DNA of 64,000 bases from NCBI GenBank assembly GCA_021234155.1, contig JAJEKV010000036.1, positions 11,483,426-11,547,425 of the forward strand, given 5' to 3'. Below, one piece after another: positions 36,028-48,365 of this stretch. The DNA comes from Isoetes taiwanensis (taxonomy: Eukaryota; Streptophyta; Lycopodiopsida; Isoetales; Isoetaceae). A program made the position numbers and the translations under genes. Within the stretch, counting starts at the first letter, position 1, and the number at the start of each line of letters is the position of its first letter. The notes beneath the pieces are model-generated. The model ran no database searches, was not told the origin of the DNA, and was given only the letters and a program-made list of their open reading frames with translations.

Positions 36028-39000
36028 TTCTAGAGCCTAGTTGCACACAACCAACACAATGCAACAACATGCTGAAACAAGAGGCAGAAAGACAAGAAAC
36101 AAAAAGTCTAAACTATCATAAGCTTAGCACTCAAAACATTGCCGAAAGGAACCAATCCTAGAGCATCTCACAAAAATGAAATAAAAGTGCAAGGGAAGGA
36201 ACATCAAACGAGAAAAGATCATGACGTAGGGACCTGACTCACTAAAAATAACATCAACGGATGCCGAAAAATCAAACTATAGCTCCATCAACAAGGGGTG
36301 GGGACTACACGTGTCCAAACCACCACACCACCATCGCAATTCCGAAAGGTTAAACACAACATACTCACTTACTAAAAAAAATAGTACAACATATTCACTC
36401 GCTAAGAAAAAATAGTGGACCTAAAAAAAAGGCTCCATCAAACCAACCAAGCTACCAACATGAACAATCCTAAGCTTAATAACTCAACATACCACTCCTA
36501 CTCAATGACAATGAATGCTAGGACTAGAAGACACAACAAAATGCTATGACGCTACAAAAATCAATGAAGGCATGTGACTACTACAAAACAAGGCTCGAAG
36601 GACAACTAGGCTGAAAGATCTTGCACTACCACCGCATACCGGCACAAGGATTAACCAAGGCGGACTCCCCTTCAAAAACCCACGCGGGCACGTGAACACC
36701 ACTCAACTCTGTACATACCAATCAACTCCAGAGAAAAGTAGACAATTATCAACGTCAGAAGGAGCTGAGGAGCTTCAAAATCAAAGTACCATTGCACCAC
36801 TTGGAACCCAAAATACTATGAGGATTGAAAGGCACTAGAAGTCACAGGGAGTCCCTAACTTCTACTCCCCTAAACCAAGTAGGCAATAAGGCAAGAGCCA
36901 TTCCCACCTAGCACAAAGGTCATTTTCACCTCTCAACAAACAACATCGACAAAATAAAATCTCTAACCCTCATGAATCGACAACCGCACAAAGGTAAAAT
37001 ATGAAGTCACTCATGTGCATACGACCTATATTAACAGACTGGCACTACGATTGCTAAGGGCTCTTGAAAACCACAAGAGATGAAAATACAAACAAATAAA
37101 CCCATGAACTAGACGACACAAGACTTGGGAAAAGAAAAAGTGGACATTAACAAAAATGAACTCTAAAATGAAATAGCGGGACATCAAAAGCAAAACAGCA
37201 CGCCATACTCTATTCCGCTTCCTGTTCTTAATGTCTTGCCAAGCAAATCTTTAACATCTTGCCAAGCAACACAAAAATCTCAGTCCACTTAAAAATCTAT
37301 ATTGCTTTCCCAACACTAAAATGGAGAAAATGACATTTCTTGGCACACTGGAGCCCCCTAGGACTTCATCTACTGTACCCTCTCTCTTCCATACATAATG
37401 GGACTAAAGAGAATCTTGTTGTGGTTGCTACCCAAAATGAAACATGCACAGAAACAAGCTTAATGAACCTAATGAAACTCAAGCTGGAATAAAAAAGTCC
37501 AAACCATGCTAGCATATGATAAGGCGCTCTTGACGAGAAAAATGAGAATACAGACCACACTCTAAACTAATGCCTGTAAACAGTCCACACCCTAAACTAA
37601 TGCCTGTGCAGGCTGGTACATGACACCGTAAGAGACTAAAGCAGCACCACAAAGTAGGAAGGACAAACTAAGGTACAAAAACAAAGAGCAAAAAGGACAC
37701 TGTTACAAAATCCCAAGGCAGTTACCACAACTCATGCCAGCCACACCTCGAGCCAATTAGGAAGACTGTAACCCCAAATAGGGGCCCTACAAAACTAGCA
37801 TCCAAGCAGTACTAGAAAGTTCTAGAAAACAATAAACAGCAGCATACTTTGGCAGTCTCTATGCTAGCATCTACTGAGAGAAGTTCCAGCATCTAATGAG
37901 AGAAGTTCGTGCATCTAACAAGAGAAATTCCAAATGAAATAATAGGGACAGGCTACTAATAAACACCCACAAGTTGAACATACTCAACAGGGGCAATAAA
38001 GATAAGGCAAGGACAAGATTGAATCAAAGAGCCCAACTACTGCTTTATTAAAATCCACAAGGGGTTAACTATCCATACGCTAAGTGAAGATTGTACCATC
38101 AAGCTGAAGGGAACCACATCCAAGTGAAAATTGTACCAACGTAGCTACCAATAAACACTCACAACATGCAGACAACATGCTCAATAACAACAACATGCTA
38201 AAAAATGAATGGGTACTTGTTGCTCAAGACCGTATCTAGAAATGGACAAGAGAGGACAAAATCGCCTAAAAGAACCACTAATACCTATTGAACACTCATG
38301 AGATGTCACACTCCAAGCAAAATTAACTAACGAACACTCGTGAGATGTAGACCACACAATCTAACATAAAACAAAGGCCTACTTACTAGCTGCTTAGAAC
38401 TGTCTCCAGAATGCCCATCTCCGCTACCCCACAATCTAACAGAAATCAAATGCCTACTTACTTGGCACTACAAGCTAAAACAGACTTAGACAAGGATGTC
38501 CAACAAAATCGAAGTGTTGTGGCATAAACATGTATCCATACGTTATCAAACTAGCCATCATAAACAAAGACGAGAAGGTAAGCCCACCTCATAAAATCAA
38601 AGTCGCATGCAAGAAACCATCTGTACATGCGCACAAAATGTCAAATTATAACACATTACAAACTGCCATGGACTATTAGTTTATGCGCACGGTTCTGCAG
38701 TGTACTACATCTCTTGCAGTTTACAGGGCTCAACTCACAGCTCCAACACCACGGCGAAGAATCCAGCATCATACATAACCATCTAAGGCCATGGTTGTTG
38801 AATCATAAGACAATACGAAGGCAGCTATGCAGGAAAACCAAGATAACAGCTCCATCTCTACTGGCCAATTGCTTTGCACAATGCTATGAAGCTCAAAACA
38901 AGCTGGGATGCAAATAACACAATGGTACACGGTCAACACAAACTAAAAGGCCTTAGCAGATTCAGACAGATGGGAAAGAGACCGACATTCAACAGGAAAC

Positions 39001-41155
39001 CCAATCTATCCAAGTCTCATAGCGAGTATTGTGTGTATGCAGAAGTTAAAACTGTCCGGTAACATAAACTATAAGAATTATGACGAAGTCAAACCCTGCC
39101 AGAAAGCATTACTGCACGGTGATGTGAACAATTGTGATGAAGCCAAATCCTACCGTAAAAAAACATTACCGCATCGGTGATGTGAACAATTGTGATGGAG
39201 GCAAATTTTGCCGTAAAAAGCATTACTGCACGATGGTGTGAAGCTTGGACTATAGAAATAGAGATTACCACAAAGAGACTGACACAAACTCAAAGGAAGA
39301 GAGACATTGGAAGTGCTGATCGAGCGAGACAAATAACACCTGCAAGAGAGACTGTAATAACGTTCGGCCATGGATATGCAAAATTCACAGGGTCTCTAAA
39401 GGAATAGATGACAAAACGCTGCTGGATATACTGACAAGCATGAGAGCAAGGGGGCACAATAGTCCAGCCAAAAAGCCACATCAAGTCAGTGTTCACCTAG
39501 CTCATCACATCTTCCCTATCTCAACATAATCGGAAAGCATGCTAACAAAGATATAGTGGCAACCAAAACCTATGACCGGGCATCCAAAAATACTATCTTT
39601 GGACCAACGGAAAAGCACGGAGAAGAGTGGCTAAGGATGGGCAAGGAGAAGAGTAACCAAGGACATCCGGGACGACGACTTCAAAGGAGAGACAATAAAA
39701 TGCCAGACTACAGAATGTGGACCACTACAAGAAACAAAGAGGGAGGAATTGGGGCCAAAAAAGGATTAAGGCAGGCAATGGCAATGGCACGGGAGCAAAC
39801 AGATCTAGACTGAGTACAATACAAATCCGCGAACCAACAAAAGAAGATTGCCAAACAATCGCCGATTATCTCAAAACTCCTGATAGGCCATCGTGACAAG
39901 TCTCCAGAGATCAACTAAACCCAAATAAAATCAATCTGAGGCAACTTATAGGCTTACCGAGATCACAGGGACGAACTTTCTTGAAGGGCACGAGCCTTGA
40001 GATGAATACCTTAGGCTCAAGCAACACCAATATTAAATGAAATTAGCCATCTCCAGACACGTCCATAGCCAGTACCATCCATGAGATTGCAATCTTCTAG
40101 GTGAACGTAACTTGAGATACTGCAATAGACTTAGTCCGAGCCACCAATTGCAACACAACATCATACTCCAAGCTCTGAACAAATGCATTCATTCCAAAAA
40201 AACGTAGAGAAGGGATCAAAATTTCACTTTTGACACGCGTTCAAATCGAAAGGAGTGCATCCTAAAACACGAACGTGAATCACGGAAGCTTAAAATGGCT
40301 AGAAATAGAATAGGAGATGGAGCAATCCAAGGATGCACAAAAAGCCTTTGGACGTCAACCAAGGAATGTCGTAGTGCAAAGAAAACAAATAGATCGGCTA
40401 AAATACTCATCATGAACACAACCAATCAGCTCATGCATGCCAGAAAATATTGCGAAATTGACTTTACAGAGTATGTGATGCAGGGAACACTCGTCTCACA
40501 ACTACAATACCTCCTTGCAACTGCAATCCTTCTCCGAGCAAAGCTATGGCAACTAAGGATATGCCGTAGGAATTTATGGCCACGCCCAGAGACCGACGAA
40601 CCTATTCCTGCTAAAGCAACAAATGACAGAGAAAGCATCCTTGTCCTTCAAAATAAAAACATAAACAATAAACCATAAAAGAACATCTCAGATCTCTATG
40701 CCAGCCTGGTCGGCAAGTGCCTGATGCCACAAGAATTTCAAAAGAGCTCACACAATAGAACCATCGCCTCTGCAAAAGACTTTGCCCAGAATCCAGCCCC
40801 AAACCCTAGCTTGGCAGTTTACATGCAACAACGCACTCCAAAGGCTAGCTCGAACAACTCCAACACAAGTGCTTAAGTGTCGACTCAACACCGCTAAACC
40901 GCCGGCCTAGTTGCCGACTTAAACCTAAGAGCATCTCCTAATCCAACGCTGCTTATACAAGAACCAAACCAACGAAAACATGGCTCTGGTAAACTCCTCG
41001 AGATTAACTTGCACGAACACAACTGTTTGAACCAGGCACAAAATTGAACAATCAAATGGTGCGAAGCCCGGCGGTCAACGGGATCGCCCGCAACGAAAAG
41101 GAAATCGAGAATCCACAATCGGCCACAAAGGGAGAGAATCGCCCAGAGAAAAAAT
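36028..41155 (+). mobile_element. Interior of a non-coding LARD-like retroelement
   Basis: 5.1 kb with no credible ORF and a strong strand bias, A-rich and T/G-poor on the plus strand, as in retroelement RNA. It ends in AGAGAAAAAA, a possible polypurine tract, directly before the right direct repeat. No convincing primer-binding site follows the left repeat. Short tandem motifs occur at about 37240-37270 (TCTTGCCAAGCAA), 37860-37935 (GCATCTA..GAGAGAAGTTC, three units) and 39095-39242. Confidence 0.5.
39095..39242 (+). repeat. Tandem repeat, about 57-bp unit, 2.5 copies
   Basis: Units share GGTGATGTGAACAATTGTGA and AGCATTACTGCACG-like text, with small indels between copies. Confidence 0.8.
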
Positions 41156-41305
41156 GGCATGCGACTACAAAGGGGGAGGCTCAAAAGACGGCTGATGAAG
41201 ATGGGAGGAATGCAACAAGTCTATAAATACTCCAAGGGGGGACTCTCACAACTAGCCTCAAGAAGCGGATTTATCTGCTAATCTCAAAACGCAGATAAAT
41301 CGCAC
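41156..41305 (+). repeat. 150-bp direct repeat, right copy (candidate short LTR)
   Basis: Matches 35878-36027, including TATAAATA (41222-41229) and the terminal hairpin. It lies only 95 bp inside the right TIR of the 14.3-kb element. Confidence 0.6.
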
Positions 41306-41354
41306 GCATCTTTTTTTTTTTAACCTCGTTTTACCCGCTTTTGTAAAAAAAAAA

Positions 41355-41425
41355 GGAATCTTTGAGGAATATTCCTTTCGCTCTCGTTTCGATGATTTGC
41401 TCCCGTTTAATACACAATCTTGTTT
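41355..41425. repeat. Right terminal inverted repeat
   Basis: 41400-41425 is the inverted partner of 27081-27106. GGAATCTTTG at 41355-41364 pairs with 27126-27135, with about 35 bp of unlike sequence between the two blocks. Confidence 0.8.
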
Positions 41426-41560
41426 ATATTGGGCTTTTAGTGGATCACAACTGTAGCTGGAATAAGGCAGTGGAACAGAGAATGAATGCAGGGCTTAAAG
41501 CCCTGTATGCAATGCAGAGGAAACGTAAGGGTGTGAATCTTGGTTCGGGAAATTCCCCGG
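41426..41560 (+). pseudogene. LINE reverse transcriptase, right part
   Basis: Continues the RT thumb region: GLLVDHNCSWNKAVEQRMNA and GLKALYAMQRK. It fits directly onto the left part ending NKY at 27080. Resemblance fades after about 41545. Confidence 0.8.
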
Positions 41561-42730
41561 AACTATAGTAACCTACCGTGCAAATCTAAAAAAACTCTTG
41601 TTAACAAAATGTTACACGGATCCACCCCTGACCAGAAATTCAACATTTTAGGAAAACGTACATACGCGATAAAAAGTGGCAGAAATTTAGCTTTATGTAA
41701 CTTATTTACTTTTCCGGAAATTCCATGAGCACCCAATTTTAAACATTTCTTCTTTAGGGTTATCTTATAATTATAGAGGATGGCGCTGAACAGGTCACTG
41801 CCGATTTCCCTTCCCTCCCTTTGTTTTCTCTTACTACCACACAGAGATAGTGCCAGACTGCCAGTGCCGTGGCTCGGTTCTTCCATTATGGTTGGTTGCA
41901 TGGAGTAGAAGGAGGAACGATAGCAGAAGGAGGAATGATAATATTGAGCAGAGCTTGAAGGACGATTGTTAGAAAGTAGCACTGTTTCATTTTGTGAAAG
42001 CAACCAATGTATCTTCAATCTTGTCTTTTATTTCGTATTTTGGTGTGATTCAATCTTGTCTTTTATTTCGTATTTTGTTTGTACAAGCAGGAAGTACCTT
42101 TTGAAGGTGCCAGACAATGGATGCAACATGGCCTGCTCTCCGTGTTTTCATAAAGTGTTTTTAGAATGCGCTTTGCTAATGAGGGCGATGCTAAAGAATT
42201 CCTCGGGTTTGTTCGTATCCTCTTATGCTGGTTGTATTTAAATTAGATTGTATTTAAATACATGTTGTGTGGTTCTTTCCTGATCTGATTTGGAATAGAT
42301 TGAAAGCTTGATATAGATATATTTCTCAATGTAATGTTTCTAATCTGCTCTCTTCTTTTACATTAAATCTGTTTGTGCAAAGCTTGCTATGGATATATTC
42401 GGTGTTTGTTTAGATGTTATGATTCTATTCTGCTCTGCTCTCTTACAGTAAATATATGGATGTTGTAATTGTGTTGTATAATTTTTACATATTTGATATA
42501 GCATATTTGTTCTCCCATGTCAGAGCACAAAAAGATATACAGGTCGCCCCATTAATTTATCACACCTAATGACTTAAGGAAGAAGTCTGTTCTGTTCTAC
42601 AGCAGAATGGAAGACGGCATTGTTATTCTAGCTTCTCCAACATGTTTGCAAATTGACATATGCTATAGCTAGTTTAAATTTCAGTAAGTTCTAAGTGCAA
42701 GAAGAAAAGAGGGTATTTGAAGTTTGAGAA
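41561..42730. other. No recognisable gene
   Basis: AT-rich. A short duplication ATTCAATCTTGTCTTTTATTTCG-like occurs at about 42014 and 42050. Confidence 0.4.
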
Positions 42731-42731
42731 G

Positions 42732-42909
42732 TGTTAAGTGCAAGAAAAAAGATGGTACAGAGTAATCCAGGTTACAGCTTAAAGGTTACATTGCTTTAGG
42801 GACATTATTTTGGCTAAAAAAGGTGCTAAGTGCAAGAAAAAAGATGGTATAGAGTAAGCCAGGTTACAGGTTACATTGCTTTAGGGACATTGTTTTGGCT
42901 AAAAAATGT
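42732..42909 (+). repeat. Tandem duplication, about 85-bp unit
   Basis: Two copies of a unit running from AAGTGCAAGAAAAAAGATGG through TTACATTGCTTTAGGGACAT to TTTTGGCTAAAAAA; a partial third start (AAGTGCAAGAAGAAAAGA) lies just upstream. Confidence 0.85.
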
Positions 42910-44594
42910 GTTATACGCAATAATTTTGGTTTATAGAATAAAAGTTGATGCTGCTGCAACTATTTGTGCTTAAAGATAAGCATGTTTCTATTATGTATTC
43001 AGTGCCTTAATATGTATATTTTTACATTGAATATGTATTATGATTTGTGAGATTTCAAATTTCAAATTTGCTTGTTGGTTTAGAATATATATAAGAAATT
43101 ATAGACAAAATTTTAACTTGTAGGAAACTAGCTTGTTGGTTTTAAAATTACAGGAAATTGTAGGTAGGAATTAGCAAATAGCAGGTTACTGTATAAAATG
43201 CAGGAAATTTTCCTTGAGTAGTCCAAAAATTTCCCGAAGCAAGGTGTGAATTCAATTTTGTAGCGTGTTAGATGAGGCATAATATGAAAGATTTGCAACC
43301 AAATCTAAGCTCTTCATTCAAATTTGAGGTGTTCATAAAATTTAATTTAAAAAAGAAAAAAATAATGCTCATACAATCCATACTAAAAACATGTCATGTA
43401 GTGTGCAAGACCATTGTTAGATAAAAGTCGTATATGTTCTTTTGGGTAAAAATAGAGTTATCCTGGTTTTGGTGATACCTTTGCAGGGTATGCCTTCTGG
43501 CAAAATCACCAAAATTGCATAGTAACTGCGCAGTCACGTTGACTGTGTGCCTAACCCTTAGCCATTTTTTTGCTCAGATTTTTTAGCATGACTTTCTGGC
43601 CCGATCTAGCTCCAAATCGGTTCGAGTGACTTTCATCTGGGTCAGAATGAGAGATATTAGAGGAGTTGATCCCCCGCGAACCAAAAATCCCCTCCAGAGC
43701 ACCTCCGGATTCAACCAGTTCCAAGATGGCAGAATTTTTTCGAGTGATTCTGCCGGGCAGAATTTTTTTGTTGTAATTCCGCCAAAAGGGATATCCTGCG
43801 AAGATATCACTAAATCTAGGGGTAACTCTATTTTCACCCCGTGCATTCATTTAAAGTTCCATAAACCACTCTGTTGTCCATAGACTTTTTTCTTGAAACT
43901 GCTTTTAGCTAACCCTTAGACTATGCAAGAGGTAAACGTCTACGTACCCACTTCTTCAAAAAAACCATCTATAATAGATTCGAAAAATTGTATTTATAAA
44001 AGTTGCTCTTGGCGCATCTCCTTCGTGATTGTCCACTACCATCTATAAAAGATTAAAAAATTTGTCTTTCTAAAAGTTGCTCTTGGCACATCTTCTTAGC
44101 GATCGTCCATTTGTCTACCACATGCTTGCTTCGAAAAAAAAATGGGAATGCTCTATGCTCTGTTGGTCTTCATCAATCAGACTGAAAAGATAAACATCTA
44201 AAGAATATGGTCTCAAATAAGCACCTTCATTCAGCATGACAAGCTTTAGTTGAACTCGTGCATTTTAAACAGTAGCTGCTTCTGGAAGCTATATTCAAAG
44301 TGTCACCAATGGTTCATATATTCATGCACTTGCATATTTAATATGTTGGATTTATCATGCCATAGGCGATGGTCTAGGATGCATATTTAATGGTTTATTT
44401 ATCTTGTTGGAAACACTTGTCATTTAATATGCATGTCAGTGGAAATAAACTACAAAAGGGAAGAATAAGATCGGAGTTGAAAAGGGTAGACAGAAAATAG
44501 TGTTTGCTGATGAGACGGATTTGGTGGAGGAGATTGTGAAGGAGACAGAGTTTTGGCATACTTGGGTTCGAATCCCAAGCTCTGATTCTAAGAT
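42910..44594. other. Unassigned, with retroelement-leader-like and tandem segments
   Basis: 43490-43860 resembles the untranslated leader of gypsy elements in composition but has no match inside the window. About 43960-44105 is a two-copy tandem repeat sharing CCATCTATAA and AAAGTTGCTCTTGGC. No gene seen. Confidence 0.4.
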
Positions 44595-46135
44595 TGGTAT
44601 CAGAGCCAGACAGAAGATTCAAGCTGACCTGCCAAATCACTGTTATACTGTATAACAGTGATTTGCTTGTGCAGGAGTGCATCGATCAGTAGAGCTGCTA
44701 TTGTGTAGTAGAATCTTGGCTTCTCTTGCAGTGACGGAATTGGATTCCGAAAGGGATGGATTTTGCAAATTAGCTTTGTGTGCAATCTGTGATTTCGTGC
44801 CCAGAGATTGCCTGAAAGAGGAGATGCAACTCAAATTTCTGGAAGAAGCGACGTTCAGTACTGAAACCGTGTCTTAAAGCATTTTGATTTGAAGGAGTGC
44901 CTAGTCTGTGATACAGCACTGGCAAAGCCGGATTTGCTGGAGGTATAGTCAGCTTGGAGATCTGGTGGTTGGAGTTCCAGCCATCTTCGATTTCGTGATC
45001 CGGAATTGGAGTTGTATACAGAGTTGCTTACAGAGTAATTGTTGCTGACCTTATTTTCTGTAAGTTGTTATATTCGCCCCTGTTATTGTTTGTTGGTGTT
45101 TGGTGCTCTGGCTTTTCTAGCCAGAAGGTTCTATGCTGCAGCGAATCGCTAATTAAAGTTCTACTAGCTAGAGGTTTGATTTTAAGTAGGAGTGTGTTGA
45201 AGAAGCATTGCAGCAATAATGAAGTTGTTGGAGCTTGTGTATGGGAGTGCAGGTTGGCTAGATGCAGCAATAAAACGCCGATCTCCGATATATGATTTCT
45301 TGAGTACAAAATCTAGAGCATACAAAGGCAATCAGGTATTACAATTAGGCTGTAAGAAACTTTGCTTGCTGAAATCTTGAAGTAGTATGGCAGCTAGTTG
45401 TGGACTATGTTATTATTGTCATAAAGATGGACATAAGAAATTAATTGTCCAAAATTGAAAGAAATATCGTGTTATAATTGCAGAGGATTGGGACATACCT
45501 TCTTTAGATGCTCTAGTCCTAAAAAAAATTGAACAATGTGGACGTCAACCATCAAGGGGCATTTATATAGCTCAAGAGATGGATGCAGAACAGAACTTTG
45601 AGAAGCAAAAAGATAATCAAGCGATAAAATCATCTGTTTTATCAGTTTATGAGATTAATGAATGCTTTTCTAATTATAAGGTTGATGAATTCATAATTGA
45701 CAGCGGTGCTAAATGATCAGTAGTTAACTCCACTAAGTTTTTGACTAATGTTTGTCCCAGTAAATACACGAGCCATGAGCAGTTGGGAAATGGAGACTTG
45801 CAGGAAGTAACTGGCAAAGGAATTTGATCTCCATGGAAATAGTGTTGATATTGGTAATGTTTTGTGTGTTCCAGGTTTGCACAAAAATTTGATTTCCGTC
45901 TGTCAATTAGTTGATTTGGGATATGAATTAAGGTTTGACAAAAAAGGCTGTAGGGTTTTGCTTGATGGTGAATTGAAGTTTCTTGCAAAGCGAGTTGGCA
46001 ATCTATTTCAGTTCTCAAATAATGTCTTGGAAAGTGTGAATATGTTGGAAGTTACTAAATCCTCAACGTGTGGCACAATAGGCTTGCTCATACGCATATG
46101 AACAATATCAGATACTTTCATCGTGTTGTGTTGAT
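44595..46135 (+). pseudogene. Ty1/copia fragment: PBS, zinc knuckles, protease, pre-integrase
   Basis: Primer-binding site TGGTATCAGAGCC at 44595-44607. Past an unrecognised leader/gag, about 45403-45530 encodes two zinc knuckles (CYYCHKDGHKK, the last Cys in a shifted frame, and CYNCRGLGHTFFRC) separated by stops and frameshifts. Then comes the aspartic protease start VDEFIIDSGA (about 45680), followed by VLCVPGLHKNLISVCQLVDL (45850-45920) and VWHNRLAHTHMNNIRYFH, the GAG-pre-integrase motif (about 46065-46118). Integrase and RT are missing. The order protease then pre-integrase is specific to Ty1/copia. Non-functional. Confidence 0.8.
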
Positions 46136-46529
46136 TTTCCGATGATTAGGTAATAATGTTGCCGTGATAAAAAAAAACGTACTTTTATAACTCAAGATTT
46201 CATAAGTTTTGTGGTGGTGTATTTGTATCTCAGATTATATGAATCCGACGTTGGCATCTGAGTTCTGGGAAGAAGGTGTATTTCTTGGTGCCGAAGGTGG
46301 GGGTGCGGATGGGCCTTGGGCAGATAGCGAGCAGCGGAGGCCCCTTCTAATTCTGTTTGCTACAGGTGTCGGGATGGCCATGAAGCGGTCAGGGAGGTGC
46401 TCATCTGTTTCAAGGACCACCAATGATTTTATGTTTTGCTTCCTTGCATCTGTTTCCCTGGCCGAACTAAGCTTGTTTCCCTGGTCGAACTAAGCTTGGG
46501 CGGTTCTTGGTCTTGCTCCTTCCCAGTTC
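46136..46529. other. No recognisable gene
   Basis: A 94-codon frame at 46209-46493 is open but resembles nothing known. CTGTTTCCCTGGCCGAACTAAGC is nearly duplicated (46449, 46470). Confidence 0.4.
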
Positions 46530-46534
46530 ATAAC

Positions 46535-48121
46535 TGTGACGTCCCCTACTCCTTATACGATGCCCGCATCGTACTCGAAGGAGGAGCATTCCCCCTGGCA
46601 GCTGCCTGACAGGGGCCATCCACCTGACTCCACTCCAATGGGGGCAGAGCCAGCAAGGGAAGAGTGGATGTGTCATTCATCCGTCTTCCATCGGATCGAC
46701 CTATCTGCGGAAGCGTAACAAACAAATATGAGCACAACCAATAATATACAACACAATCACCATAACAATAGCAACATCACAGAGTCAGCAATACCTTCAT
46801 AACAATAATACAAAGGAGGGATCCTACCCAGGGCTCGGACTCAAGGGGATGACCCGGCGGCTAGGCCTCGAGTTCATTGCGCATGCGAATTCATGGCAAT
46901 GGATTTGGCTGGCATAGAACATGGCTTAGGGTAGTCCACTCCATCCGCCCCTCCCGCGTACACACTTTGCGCAGTAGGCTGAAAAGTGTTGGGACTTGGC
47001 CGTAGCTCGCCGGGGTGAGTAGCCGAGGGGCTACTACTGGCGGGTTGCATCTCCCCAACCCCGATGAGGCAGAAGAGAGCTGCCTCTCCTCCAGGTATCC
47101 ATGCTCATCGCAGCGGCTAGAGGGCCACCGCCCAGTATTCGACTTGAACTCACCGGAAGGTCATATCCACCACCCCACGAGTGTCGAGCTCATACCTTGC
47201 CCACACGCAAAGGACAAGCTATTAAGCCTAGCCCGGCCAAAGACCCCGATAGGCTTTACTACCGTGAGGGGTCAGTCCGCTGATGAGACAAGTTCCTCCT
47301 TATCAACCGGCCTTGCCCCTTCACCCACACCCGGTGGGCTCCCATTACCCGGCCGCATTTATGTGGGAACTAAGGTGCTATGCTAGGAGCATCTTCTACA
47401 CGACCTTTAGGTCTCTACCCCCTTCCCACAACAAGGAGATCACAGAGTAGAATACATACAATATCACGTAACGTAGATAGAGAATCATATCAATCTACCT
47501 ACTTAACATCCAATGTTAGGTTCATTCGTTAGAGTCTCGGATCTAGGGATCTACAAGGCTTCGTGAGATGATCTAACATACTAAACCGCATATTGCCATG
47601 CCTAAAGACGGGTTTTGCACAACAACAACTAGATACCCGCTCCTTGGCTTGCTCCCTCATCCTTGAAGGCGTCCATGCTCCTGATCTTGACGAAGACAAA
47701 TGCTACATGTTGTGCAAATCCGACTTTCTGAACTTCGGCAATGCGATTCGAGCCTTACCTTGGCGAATTGGCCCGTGAAAGCCCTAAATGCGAAAGAGGA
47801 AAGGAAGCTCTAGAAAACCCTAATTGGCAAAGTGAAATGAGAGCTAGGGTCTAGGGTTTTAGCCCTTATATAGACCCTATCTAGGTTAGGGCATCCACAT
47901 GGGCAAATGGCTTTAGGCCATTTGGAAATGGATGAACAAGGAACCTTTTGTTGTGTATGTTTAATTACATACCCAACATCCAAGGTTGCCCCCTAGGTGC
48001 AACCTTTAGCTCCTAGGTGCAACGTTGTCCTACTCTCAAGTACATGTCACTTGTGACATGTAATGTGGACGATGGCGAGATAATATAATGATTAGGGCGT
48101 ATATTATGTTGGAACGTCACA
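46535..48121 (-). repeat. 3' LTR of the gypsy element
   Basis: On the minus strand the polypurine tract GTGGGGAGAA (complement of 48122-48131) abuts its start. Contains the palindromic ACGATGCCCGCATCGT shared with the other LTRs. Confidence 0.92.
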
Positions 48122-48131
48122 TTCTCCCCAC

Positions 48132-48334
48132 GTTGACTTGATGCTGTCCTCAGCATCACGCGTCTCCCCACCTTGGGTACCTGCATATCCTGCAATTACA
48201 ACACTTACATATCCAAATTATATTAATCACCCCAGGTAATTTTTATAGTTTACTGTAATTGTACTATGGTGAGAGGCTCTTCCGTCCTCTACTTCATTAT
48301 CGACTATAACAAAATTAACGTCAATTATAGCTTT

Positions 48335-48365
<31 letters not shown>

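Larger units (their letters stand above)
27081..41425. mobile_element. 14.3-kb TIR element: ParB-like/methylase plus RNase H-like genes
   Basis: The boundaries come from three observations. The terminal 26 bp at 27081-27106 and 41400-41425 are inverted repeats (22/26, AAACAAG outermost, ATTAAACGGGAG innermost). Further in, CAAAGATTCCTTT is shared again (27126, and complement at 41352-41364). The LINE RT frame broken at 27080 resumes at 41426; deleting the element and one AT of the flanking AT/AT restores ...NKY|IGLLVDHN... in frame. Cargo, left to right: ParB-like/DNA methyltransferase gene (minus), divergent promoter with palindrome arrays, RNase H-like gene (plus), and a long non-coding segment that seems to be a nested retroelement (35878-41305). 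I know of no described transposon with this gene set. Confidence 0.8.

Noticed and set aside
35990-36040. Helitron 3' end (hairpin followed by CTAG)
   Set aside because: The second copy of the repeat (41156-41305) has the hairpin but no CTRR end, no 5' TC partner was found, and there is no Rep/helicase.
44640-44662. Palindrome TTATACTGTATAA as a regulatory site
   Set aside because: A single occurrence inside a degenerate copia leader, with nothing to link it to function.
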